From positions 43,991 to 107,990 of the forward strand of contig JAEYXH010000006.1 of the NCBI GenBank assembly GCA_023428545.1: a stretch of DNA of 64,000 nucleotides, given 5' to 3'. The notes beneath the pieces are model-generated. The model worked only from the letters and a program-made list of their open reading frames with translations. It ran no database searches and was not told where the DNA came from. The DNA comes from Bacteroidota bacterium (lineage in GTDB: Bacteria > Bacteroidota > Bacteroidia > Bacteroidales > Prolixibacteraceae). Each line of letters begins with the position of its first letter. Position 1 is the first letter of the stretch. Below, in pieces: positions 34,798 through 42,956 of the stretch. Made by a program: the position numbers and the translations under genes.

Positions 34798-36228
34798 ATG
34801 AAGAATTTTAATGAAGACCCCCGTCAGGACGCAGACCTGGATTTGTTTCGTGAAATAGAAGAAGCCATACTGGACAGCGATACAGATTTACTCAGACACC
34901 AACTTAATTCGATTGTTGAAGAACAAAAGGCATCATTTGCCAAATTATCGGCCGTATTCGATCTGGCTGATGATATTGACATGGAGTCAATTATTGGTGA
35001 GAATGAATTGCCTGAGGATATTGCGGATTATTTTGAATCCCTTCCCAAGATCCACATTGAAAATCATCACAGGGCATCCACAGAGGTAGTGCATCAGATT
35101 TATAAAGAGCAATTGACTCCTGCTTCTGAATTGGATGATGCAGATGACAATGATATCGATTTTGAAATGTGGCAGGAAATGGAATCCGCAATTCTTGAAA
35201 AGGATATTATGGATCTCAGGGCAAGTCTCAGACAAATTTCCAAAGCTTCCCATAACCATACTTATTCTATGGAGGATTTGGAAAATTATATTGAAGGCAA
35301 TATGTCTGCGGCTGCTCTCGAACATTTTGAAGAAGATCTGGCCTTTAATCCTACACTTAGCCGGGATATTGGTCTCCTGATTGACCTGGATGAAGCACTG
35401 AGTGAATCAGATGTTATTGAAATGAGAGATATTCTTGGAGAGGTCATGTCGAGAGAATCATCTCTTACCCATAGTCTGGATGAAATTGAATCATTTATCT
35501 ATGACGAGCTTGACCAAAACTCCAAAGAGAAATTTGTCCTGGAGCTGAATGAGAACGATGACCTTCGTTCAGAGCTACTTTTGATGAAGGAACTCGACCA
35601 GGCATTAGCTGAAGCAGATGTAATGGGTTTACGTCAGGAATTAAAGGAACTTTCTCTAAACGTTATGACCAGGGAAGAAAAATCGATTCTTCCAATCAGC
35701 AAAACCTTCCATGGATTGAAAAGGTTTGGTGCAGCTGCAGCAGTTATAGTTGGACTAATAACATTATCAATTGTGATAAGGTATTCAACTTTGCAAAATG
35801 ATATTTCATATTCACTTCTTGATGAATCACCCGCTGCCATGTCTGCTTTTCGTTCTGCCACTCATGACATGAATATTAATTCTGATTTGTCAGAGGGATT
35901 CGCCCTTTACAATGATGGTGATTATCATTCGGCGCTTGCCAGTTTCCTGAAGGTTATTGAGGTAAATCAAGATGAACCATCAGCCCGCTTTTTTGCTGGT
36001 GCCAGTTATCAGAATCTTGAACAACATAGAAAGGCAATTCTTGAATATGAAGCTGTCATTAGACAGGGTGATAACTTGTTTATTGAACAGGCTGAATGGT
36101 TCAGTGCCGTATGTCTGATTCATCTGAACGAAGATGAAAGAGCATTGCAACATCTTAATGCAATTGTATCAAGGAATGGATTTTATGAGGATAAAGCCAA
36201 GATTTTGCTGAAAAAGTTGTCCAGGTAG
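34798..36228 (+). CDS. Anti-sigma-like membrane protein with four N-terminal repeats and periplasmic TPRs
   Basis: A 476-residue single-pass protein. Its cytoplasmic N-terminal part (1-300) holds four related acidic units near residues 13-43, 119-150, 188-221 and 256-290, with the pattern L-x-(E/D)-x2-(E/D)-A-(I/L)-x-E-x-D-x3-L-R. Two of them follow helix-rich segments (155-187, 227-255) resembling the zinc-less anti-sigma fold (for example LENYIEGNMSAAALEHFEED). A membrane helix (about 311-329) follows, then TPR motifs (363-470) outside the membrane. This is what one expects of a membrane-bound anti-sigma factor for the adjacent ECF sigma. The four-fold repeat is unusual. Confidence 0.65.
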   Translation: MKNFNEDPRQDADLDLFREIEEAILDSDTDLLRHQLNSIVEEQKASFAKLSAVFDLADDIDMESIIGENELPEDIADYFESLPKIHIENHHRASTEVVHQIYKEQLTPASELDDADDNDIDFEMWQEMESAILEKDIMDLRASLRQISKASHNHTYSMEDLENYIEGNMSAAALEHFEEDLAFNPTLSRDIGLLIDLDEALSESDVIEMRDILGEVMSRESSLTHSLDEIESFIYDELDQNSKEKFVLELNENDDLRSELLLMKELDQALAEADVMGLRQELKELSLNVMTREEKSILPISKTFHGLKRFGAAAAVIVGLITLSIVIRYSTLQNDISYSLLDESPAAMSAFRSATHDMNINSDLSEGFALYNDGDYHSALASFLKVIEVNQDEPSARFFAGASYQNLEQHRKAILEYEAVIRQGDNLFIEQAEWFSAVCLIHLNEDERALQHLNAIVSRNGFYEDKAKILLKKLSR

Positions 36229-36363
36229 AAGAAGTAGTTCATAAGATATCGTTGCTTTTTACATTCACTTTCATTCTCACTCTCTAAGTCTCAAGTTTTG
36301 GAAGCAAGGATATCAAAAATGCACTCTCGGTTCTCTCAAAAAATCGCTCTTTGAAATCAATTA

Positions 36364-39279
36364 TTAGAAAGATCTGTCTCTGGCCTTTCTAGATCCCTTC
36401 TTTCGATACCATTGATCAAAAATTACCAAAACCATGATTATTGATAGGGTAATGTAAAAGATGTAATCATATCCCCTGAAGATTGGTTCGTTTAATCCAA
36501 TACTTATATATCCTAACCAAAAATGGGGATGACTGGTAAAAGGATCAGAATGTTTTATATGTTCCAGTTTGGCATTCCTAAGGGCAATGTCAACTGGTTT
36601 CCCAGCCTTGAGGTTTTTATAAAATTCCTTCATGATTTCTGTACCAGACCTATCTTCAACCTCCCAAAGGGTCATTACCATGGTAGGGCTTCCGGCATAG
36701 AGAAATCCCCTTGCCAGACTCATCACTCCTTCTCCTGTGCGAAGTACTCCGGTGCCGGTGTCACACGCACTTAGTACAGTCATACGGGCATTAAGTTGAA
36801 GGTTGTATATGTCGGCTGTATTAAGCCATCCATCATCCCCTGTGTCCTGATTCACCGGCGAAAAGGCTAACCTTGAGAACATTGGGAGTGAGTCATTAAT
36901 GATCGTATGCATTGCAAGGTGGAGGATATCGTAATCCCCGGAGATATTTCTGAATTTTTGTTCAGTTGCTTCAAGCCCCACAAATGTGTCGGCATCCAAT
37001 AAATCATTAATGAAATTAACTTCCTCAAATGTTCCCGGGATAGATGCTAGCCTGGTTGTATTATCATTCGGGTACTGTGCAAGCTGATAGTCTGGTGCTA
37101 GTGCCAATACCCTTTTTCCTGACGTTCGATTCTCCGATTTATTTCTGATCAGGAGTTCCTGTGAATAGTGGTAACTTATTGGGAATTCATGAAGTAGATA
37201 TGGGAGGTCGTGGTAATGTATACTGCCAGTGTTGACCTTTTGGGTAATCAGTGCTTCGAATGGTATATAGTTGAGAATACCATCTGGAATTATGGTGACT
37301 CTTTTCCCGATAATAACAGGAAGGATCGGTTCAATCAGTTTACGGTAAACTTCATATGAGTAATTACAATAATTTCGAAATTCGGCTAGCCCCGAATTTA
37401 TAAAACCTTTATAGGAGAGCAGTTGCTGGACTGTAATGATTTTTTCAATGAAACTTTCGTCGTATGGGATTTTCTCAAAAAGAAGTTGATCCTTTGATAT
37501 TGCCAGTATATAAACATCGCCTGAATTTGAATCAGGGGTCTTTGTAATTACATACTCAATTATTGATTCGTTTCTTTTGAGTGATCTTTGAATGTCTTTT
37601 ATATTTAAGTTTTTGCGTTGATATTTAAGCTCAAAATATTCGGGATAATTCTTCTCAAGCAATGCCCTAAGGTCATCCCTGTCTTGTTCATTCTTGAAAA
37701 TAAGCTCTCTGTATGAGTTGGCTTTGCTCGTGTTAGGATTGTCTCCTGAGCTGGTTTGGAAAAGTTTCTCCTGGTAATAGGCAATATTGGCATTATAAAG
37801 ATTTTCCAACCTGATAAGGCTGTCAGGAATCAGACTATACTCCCTGGCTTCAGCTTCTCCTATATTATCGACCAATACGGCGGACTTGGCACGTCCTGCA
37901 TTAACCAGAGACATATTGAAATACTGTATTTCTTCAGTTAATTCATAAAGCTCATAAGCGGTTTCCATGGTTTGAGTGAATATATCACGTTGCAATTCGG
38001 AAAAAAGCAACTTGCTTTCTTCCGATATAAAGCTGGTACGCATGTGCATCGCCAATTCACTGGCCGCTACCATGGCATTCAAGGCATATTCATAATATTC
38101 TTTTCTTTCTTCGGGTTCTTCAATCGTTAACTGACCTATTTGTGTCCATGTTCTTGATAACTGTCTTATTATTTGAAGATTAATAATTTGGTATTTGCTT
38201 TTTTTGAGAGTGTCAAATCTTATATGGCCAGGCGCTATATCGTCGTTAAGGCGATTTAGACATTGCATGTAATACTTTGCTGCTTCTTTTAGATTTTTTG
38301 TTTTTTGCTTTCTAAATTCAATTTCATTTTTTGTGTTGACTTTCATAGTCATCCAAGCGTCAGCATATAGCCTATCAATTTGAACAATATATTCTTCAAC
38401 ATTATCATATTGATTATAGATCTCTTTTGCCTTATTTAAATAAAACATTGCAGAATCTTGCAAGTCTTGCTGTATAAGGACTTTCCCTAAAATAATGTAT
38501 TGATCAGCCACACTATAATCATTGACTCCATACATGCCAATAAATGAGGTTATTAAGTTCCTTATAATAGACTTTACCTCATCGAATTTTCCCTGATCTG
38601 AATAAATAAGTGCAAGGTTACTTTCAAGCATGGACTTTACTTCGGGGTCAGCCTGTTTTGCATATTGTTGAATTACTTGTACTGCTTCTTCAAGGTGATC
38701 CGACTCATAATATGAATTTGTTAGGTTAAGAACAGCAAAGAATCTATTTCTCCGTTGCGCTGGACTTGTGAGCAGATCCCTTTCGTAGAGAAGGTTATAA
38801 AGATCAAGTGATCTTAAATTATACCGAATAGCCTCTGCATAGTTGCCTTGCCCCCTGAAATAACTTCCAAGATTTGAATAAAGTCCAGCCAGCCCAATTG
38901 AATTATTAAGACTGTCTAGAAAATACATTTCTTCAGCAATACGATAACTTCTATATGCATTTTCAACTTGGTATAGATTTTTGTATTGGTTTCCTATAGC
39001 AGTATATATTCTGCCAAGACGGTGATTTCTTGAACCAAAAATTTCCTGGGAAACAGAGAGGCTTTTTTGCAATAAATCAAGCGCAATTTCATAATCATTG
39101 GATAATCTGGCAGTATCAATTGCCATCCAGTACAAATCATCGGCTTGTTTTGATAAATCAGTGCTATTCTGGCTATAAACGCCTTTTGGGGTAAGAATTA
39201 TTAAAAAAAGTAATAAAAAAATATTTATTGTAAGGGATTGGTAGTCAAGCCCTTGTAGTTTGTTTTTCATTTTTTTCAA
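36364..39279 (-). CDS. TPR-CHAT protease-like protein with C-terminal membrane anchor
   Basis: A 971-residue protein. An N-terminal signal/anchor (about 17-36) is followed by TPR-type helical repeats to about residue 420 and a CHAT caspase-like domain (about 570-925). The catalytic His791 is in HLAMHT and Cys839 in VLSACDTG, so the enzyme looks active. A second membrane helix lies near 939-954, then a basic tail (WYRKKGSRKARDRSF). This topology places the bulk outside the cytoplasm, with a cytoplasmic tail. Family knowledge: CHAT proteases cleave effectors in bacterial signalling and immunity. It converges on the sigma operon and diverges from the peptide gene. Confidence 0.9.
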   Translation of the reverse strand: MKKMKNKLQGLDYQSLTINIFLLLFLIILTPKGVYSQNSTDLSKQADDLYWMAIDTARLSNDYEIALDLLQKSLSVSQEIFGSRNHRLGRIYTAIGNQYKNLYQVENAYRSYRIAEEMYFLDSLNNSIGLAGLYSNLGSYFRGQGNYAEAIRYNLRSLDLYNLLYERDLLTSPAQRRNRFFAVLNLTNSYYESDHLEEAVQVIQQYAKQADPEVKSMLESNLALIYSDQGKFDEVKSIIRNLITSFIGMYGVNDYSVADQYIILGKVLIQQDLQDSAMFYLNKAKEIYNQYDNVEEYIVQIDRLYADAWMTMKVNTKNEIEFRKQKTKNLKEAAKYYMQCLNRLNDDIAPGHIRFDTLKKSKYQIINLQIIRQLSRTWTQIGQLTIEEPEERKEYYEYALNAMVAASELAMHMRTSFISEESKLLFSELQRDIFTQTMETAYELYELTEEIQYFNMSLVNAGRAKSAVLVDNIGEAEAREYSLIPDSLIRLENLYNANIAYYQEKLFQTSSGDNPNTSKANSYRELIFKNEQDRDDLRALLEKNYPEYFELKYQRKNLNIKDIQRSLKRNESIIEYVITKTPDSNSGDVYILAISKDQLLFEKIPYDESFIEKIITVQQLLSYKGFINSGLAEFRNYCNYSYEVYRKLIEPILPVIIGKRVTIIPDGILNYIPFEALITQKVNTGSIHYHDLPYLLHEFPISYHYSQELLIRNKSENRTSGKRVLALAPDYQLAQYPNDNTTRLASIPGTFEEVNFINDLLDADTFVGLEATEQKFRNISGDYDILHLAMHTIINDSLPMFSRLAFSPVNQDTGDDGWLNTADIYNLQLNARMTVLSACDTGTGVLRTGEGVMSLARGFLYAGSPTMVMTLWEVEDRSGTEIMKEFYKNLKAGKPVDIALRNAKLEHIKHSDPFTSHPHFWLGYISIGLNEPIFRGYDYIFYITLSIIMVLVIFDQWYRKKGSRKARDRSF

Positions 39280-39296
39280 AAAAAACTCAATTTACT

Positions 39297-39324
39297 TGGG
39301 TTACCTTTTCATCATTTCAGGAAT
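39297..39324 (+). promoter_or_regulatory. Candidate ECF-sigma promoter before the GG-peptide gene
   Basis: TGGGTTACCTTTT (39297-39309), 11 nt, GAAT (39321-39324): same blocks and spacing as 34121-34148 before the sigma gene. The start would be about 10 nt downstream, giving a 5' leader of about 45 nt for the peptide ATG at 39375. I found no third copy on reading the window, but this was not an exhaustive search. Confidence 0.55.
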
Positions 39325-39374
39325 ATTAATGTGAGAGTGAATGTATAAAAGTTTAACGATTTATCCTTGAGACA

Positions 39375-39533
39375 ATGAAAACTATCAGCAACAACAATCG
39401 TAAAGATAATAAAATCAACGTATTCGGTGTTGAAGTATTGACTATTTCTGAAATGAATAATATCCGTGGTGGTGATTCAGTTCCAAAACTTAGAACCAGG
39501 GATATTGACATTTACGACACACGCGAACAATAA
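39375..39533 (+). CDS. Double-glycine leader peptide (putative secreted or processed peptide)
   Basis: A 52-residue ORF, too short for usual gene calling. Residues 22-33 read LTISEMNNIRGG, matching the double-glycine leader pattern (L-x3-E-M/L-x2-I-x-G-G) of bacteriocin and natural-product precursors in Bacteroidota. Cleavage after Gly33 would release a 19-residue peptide, DSVPKLRTRDIDIYDTREQ, rich in Asp and Arg. It diverges from the CHAT protease gene (96 nt apart) and shares a promoter motif with the ECF sigma gene. No C39-peptidase transporter is in view. Leader and context are seen in the sequence; the function is inferred. Confidence 0.7.
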   Translation: MKTISNNNRKDNKINVFGVEVLTISEMNNIRGGDSVPKLRTRDIDIYDTREQ

Positions 39534-39574
39534 TACTTCAATATTAAGTTGCTGGTTCTATTTTGTTGTCATTA

Positions 39575-39610
39575 GAGGTGGATAAACTCTTTCACCTCAA
39601 TCTTTTTTTG
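39575..39610 (+). terminator. Probable terminator after the peptide gene
   Basis: GAGGTG (39575-39580) and CACCTC (39593-39598) form a stem with a 12-nt loop, followed by an AATCTTTTTTTG run. It overlaps the 3' end of the convergent rlmL-type gene, so it may serve only the plus strand. Confidence 0.5.
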
Positions 39611-40755
39611 ACAATCCTTTCAATCCTTTTTCCTTCAAAAAGTTCATATTTCTGATAGGTGCATTCGAGTGCACCATTCATTAGTTTAACCTTCTGCGAA
39701 GGTTTAAGCCCTATTTTATTCATCAGGTTTGCTGATGAACTTAATATCCAAGCCTGGTTTGAAGTGTATTGGTGTTTTAACCTTTCGCCAATCATGGTAT
39801 AAAGACTTTCTAAATCGGGAGACGAGAGCCTCTCTCCATAAGGAGGATTCATTACCAGAACAGAGTTCTTCATAGGCAAGTTTATATCTGCAAAGTTCCC
39901 CTTTTCAAAATGAATCAGATTGAACACCCTCGCCGAGCGTGCATTGGATTGTGAGGCAAGTACATTTTTATTCAGTATATCTGATCCATAGATTTTTCCA
40001 GTGAATTCCTTGTTTTCAGTCTCCAGTTTTATCTGTTCGAACAAATCTGGGTCAAAATCTTTCCATGACATAAAGCTATACGTCTTACGGAATTTTCCGG
40101 GCGGTATATTCTTCGCGATTAATGCAGCTTCAATGGGCAAGGTTCCTGATCCGCACATTGGATCAAGAAAGTCAGTACTTCCGTCCCAGCCGGTCATTAA
40201 TATCATTCCGGCAGCCAAAACTTCACTGAGAGGAGCATCTCCCTGAACTTGCCTATATCCTCGTTTATGAAGTGATTCTCCTGAACTGTCGAGCGAAATG
40301 GTCGCTTGGTCATTGCTGACATGTACATTGAAAATGATATCTGGAGACTGGGTATCCACATCAGGGCGTGCCCCGAAACGTTGTCGAAATCGGTCAGCAA
40401 GTGCATCTTTTACTTTCAGTGAAGCAAACATGCTGTTTTTGAAAATATCGGAGTGAAAAACAGTGCTTTGAATGGAGAATGTCTGGTTTAAATTCATAAA
40501 GCCTTCCCACTTCATCCGAAGACATTTCAGGTAAAAATCATCCACATTATTGAATTTGAAAGTCTCGATCTGCCTGAAAACCCTAAGGGCTGTCCTGAGC
40601 ATGTAATTCGCCCTGTAAACCATCGCCAGATCTCCCTCGAAAAATACTGCACGGTTTCCGATAATAATGTTTGTTCCCCCAATCTGACGAATTTCTTCTG
40701 CAAGAACCGATTCCAGTCCTTCTAAGGTCTTAACCGTAATGGTGTAATTTTTCAC
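39592..40755 (-). CDS. RlmL-type 23S rRNA (guanine-N2) methyltransferase, THUMP domain
   Basis: A 387-residue class I methyltransferase with a THUMP RNA-binding part (about 45-160) and a C-terminal SAM domain. DPMCGSGTLPIEAALIAKN is near 195-213, MNPPYGERL (the N-P-P-Y active site) is near 306-314, and VKVKDALADRFR is in the linker. It is shorter than the bifunctional RlmKL of enterobacteria, so it probably makes only m2G2445. It follows cysE by 20 nt in the same direction. Confidence 0.9.
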   Translation of the reverse strand: MKNYTITVKTLEGLESVLAEEIRQIGGTNIIIGNRAVFFEGDLAMVYRANYMLRTALRVFRQIETFKFNNVDDFYLKCLRMKWEGFMNLNQTFSIQSTVFHSDIFKNSMFASLKVKDALADRFRQRFGARPDVDTQSPDIIFNVHVSNDQATISLDSSGESLHKRGYRQVQGDAPLSEVLAAGMILMTGWDGSTDFLDPMCGSGTLPIEAALIAKNIPPGKFRKTYSFMSWKDFDPDLFEQIKLETENKEFTGKIYGSDILNKNVLASQSNARSARVFNLIHFEKGNFADINLPMKNSVLVMNPPYGERLSSPDLESLYTMIGERLKHQYTSNQAWILSSSANLMNKIGLKPSQKVKLMNGALECTYQKYELFEGKRIERIVKKRLR

Positions 40756-40775
40756 TATAGTTTTTTTAAAAATTA

Positions 40776-41702
40776 TTAAATGCCGGCACCATCTAAAAAA
40801 TTGTTTTCTCTAGGATAGCTCTGGACTACTTTTGAGTCTGGTGGAAGGTTTTTGGTCACCCATACATTACCACCGATTATAGAGTTTTTGCCAATGGTGA
40901 TTCTGCCCAGTATTGTAGCACCAGCATATATAACTACGTTATCTTCTACGATTGGGTGACGGGGTACTCCTTTTACAGGATTTCCGTGCTCATCTAATTC
41001 AAAGCTTTTAGCACCCAGTGTGACTCCCTGATAAATTTTGACATTATCACCGATTATGCAAGTCGATCCAATAACAACACCTGTGCCGTGGTCAATTGTA
41101 AAATACTCTCCAATGGTGGCTTCGGGATGAATATCAATTCCCGTTTCACTATGTGCCATTTCCGAAATATACCTGGGGATCAATGGCACGCCAAGTTTGT
41201 ATAGCCGGTGAGCTATCCGATAATTTGTGATGGCTTTTATTCCGGGATAGCAGAAAATTACTTCACCAAAACTAAGGGCCGCAGGGTCACCGATGTAAGT
41301 AGACTTAACATCGTTTGCCAGCCTCCTTCTTATTTCCGGCAGAGTATCGATAAAACCCAATGCCATTTCCTTTGACATGATGGTATGCCTTGAGAGTTTA
41401 TCTTCTGACTGATCGTGACATTCAAAACACAATCCAGCCAAAATCTCCCCACTTAGTAAATCAAAAAGTTCGTCAATATATACCCCCATGTAATGCTTTA
41501 TTGTATTGGGTCGTAGTGAAGTGCTTCCGAAATAGCCCGGAAAAATAATCTCACGAACCAATTCAATAATTCTTTTCAGTTTAAATATTGAAGGCATAGG
41601 TTCGCCTTGAATGTGTTCGTGGCAAACAAGGTTATAGTTTTCAGGATTTGACAGTTCTCGTATAGTGGTTCCTATCCTGTTGTGAAATTCCAAGTCGTAC
41701 AT
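40776..41702 (-). CDS. cysE: Serine O-acetyltransferase
   Basis: A 308-residue enzyme with an N-terminal helical domain and a left-handed beta-helix (about 195-300) of hexapeptide repeats: GEYFTIDHGTGVVIGSTCIIGDNVKIYQGVTLGAKS contains the family-typical DHGTGVVIG and GVTLG. It makes O-acetylserine for cysteine synthesis. The C-terminal tail is short (PRENNFLDGAGI), so the cysteine-feedback tail of E. coli CysE is not obviously present. Probably co-transcribed with the rlmL-like gene 20 nt downstream. Confidence 0.92.
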   Translation of the reverse strand: MYDLEFHNRIGTTIRELSNPENYNLVCHEHIQGEPMPSIFKLKRIIELVREIIFPGYFGSTSLRPNTIKHYMGVYIDELFDLLSGEILAGLCFECHDQSEDKLSRHTIMSKEMALGFIDTLPEIRRRLANDVKSTYIGDPAALSFGEVIFCYPGIKAITNYRIAHRLYKLGVPLIPRYISEMAHSETGIDIHPEATIGEYFTIDHGTGVVIGSTCIIGDNVKIYQGVTLGAKSFELDEHGNPVKGVPRHPIVEDNVVIYAGATILGRITIGKNSIIGGNVWVTKNLPPDSKVVQSYPRENNFLDGAGI

Positions 41703-41815
41703 ATTTATACCGTATTAAACCGTTGATCTGAATAAGTGTTTATCGAGTAATTGACTGCATATTGCCGACCTCACGGCACCACCGAAATTATAGTGATAAA
41801 TGTAGGCTATGTTTT

Positions 41816-42352
41816 TTATTGTAGAAAGTGATTTATCAAATCTATGGCATTTTTAGTTCTGATTTCACCTTCACCTTGAACCAACCGGCAAGGAAATCCA
41901 TAATTTTCAATGGTACTTTGATAAATCTTTGAAAGCTGAATTCGCATTTCACCACCGTTTTCTCTTTGTGGATCAGGCTCCCAAGGAATATCAGTGTCGC
42001 ACAACAAAAATAGATCGACAGGGGCATTTCTGAGTAAATCAGGTATCCAATCAGGCACGGCATTGTAAACTACTTGTAGCCAGATTTGAGTGATTATTAA
42101 CCAAGTGTCAAAAAAAACTACCTCTGACTTAAGATTCAATGCAGCATGGATCTGTGCCCTCTGCAGTCTTGCAATAGATAAAACGTCATCCATTTTATAT
42201 TGATGATCGAGATTCTGCACATATTCCCTTGCGAATTCCGTAAACCAAGGAGCATTGTAATGTTTAGCTAAAGCATCACTTAGTACAGATTTTCCGGTTG
42301 ATTCAGCCCCGGTTATTACTACAATCTTTGGTCTACTTTTGCTGTAATTCAT
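41816..42352 (-). CDS. NadR-type nicotinamide riboside kinase-like P-loop protein
   Basis: From ATG 42352 this is a 178-residue kinase. The start is chosen because it overlaps the pnuC stop by 4 nt (42349-42352), whereas the upstream GTG at 42436 would add 28 residues inside pnuC. The Walker A motif is GAESTGKS, and FAREYVQNL and VFFDTWLIIT follow; both patterns fit the C-terminal ribosylnicotinamide kinase domain of NadR, without its NMN adenylyltransferase or DNA-binding parts. It would phosphorylate nicotinamide riboside taken up by PnuC and is translationally coupled to it. Confidence 0.85.
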   Translation of the reverse strand: MNYSKSRPKIVVITGAESTGKSVLSDALAKHYNAPWFTEFAREYVQNLDHQYKMDDVLSIARLQRAQIHAALNLKSEVVFFDTWLIITQIWLQVVYNAVPDWIPDLLRNAPVDLFLLCDTDIPWEPDPQRENGGEMRIQLSKIYQSTIENYGFPCRLVQGEGEIRTKNAIDLINHFLQ

Positions 42353-42945
42353 TGCATTGATAATTCTTTTCGCCATTGTTTGTAACCAATGATTGCCATA
42401 ATGGTATATATAAAAAACAAAATTGCTGTTGCCCACAAATCCTTGTAAATATACAACCCAGCAGAAACAAGATCAACTACTATCCAGATGATCCAGTGAT
42501 CAATCATCTTCCGGGCAAGCATATATGTCGCAGTGATACTGAGTGCAGTAGTTGCTGCATCCAGGTTGGGTACCGTTGAATCAGTATATCTATAAAGAAT
42601 AAACCTTATGACAAGGAAAATGATCCAGGTTGCCATTGCCGCGACGAAGGCAAAATTTCGGCTGGTATGGGTAACATGTAATAGAGGTTTTTCATCAGGT
42701 TGCGGTTTTTTTTTCCACAGAAACCAACCATAAAGGCTAATGAATACATAGTAAAACTGAAGTCCCATATCAGCATAAAGTTTTGCTTGAAAAAAGACTG
42801 CTATATAGAGACCCGAAGTTAACAGTCCTGTAATCCAGGTGAGTATATGCTGCCTGATAGAGAACAAAATATAAGCAACGCCCAGAATCGCTCCTGCCAA
42901 CTCTATATAATTGGCTAAAAGCCATTCAATCAGCTTATCAGACAT
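42349..42945 (-). CDS. pnuC: PnuC-family nicotinamide riboside (or related vitamin) transporter
   Basis: A 198-residue protein with about seven membrane helices and PnuC family signatures, including LGVAYILFSIRQHILTWITG near the N-terminus, YGWFLWKKK in the middle and DHWIIWIVVDLVSAGLYIYKDLW near 155. Members import nicotinamide riboside, thiamine or other vitamins by facilitated diffusion, trapping by the kinase. The coupled NadR-type kinase (4-nt overlap) strongly favours nicotinamide riboside. It follows the S41 protease by 11 nt. Confidence 0.93.
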   Translation of the reverse strand: MSDKLIEWLLANYIELAGAILGVAYILFSIRQHILTWITGLLTSGLYIAVFFQAKLYADMGLQFYYVFISLYGWFLWKKKPQPDEKPLLHVTHTSRNFAFVAAMATWIIFLVIRFILYRYTDSTVPNLDAATTALSITATYMLARKMIDHWIIWIVVDLVSAGLYIYKDLWATAILFFIYTIMAIIGYKQWRKELSMQ

Positions 42946-42956
42946 CCTGATTTGGA

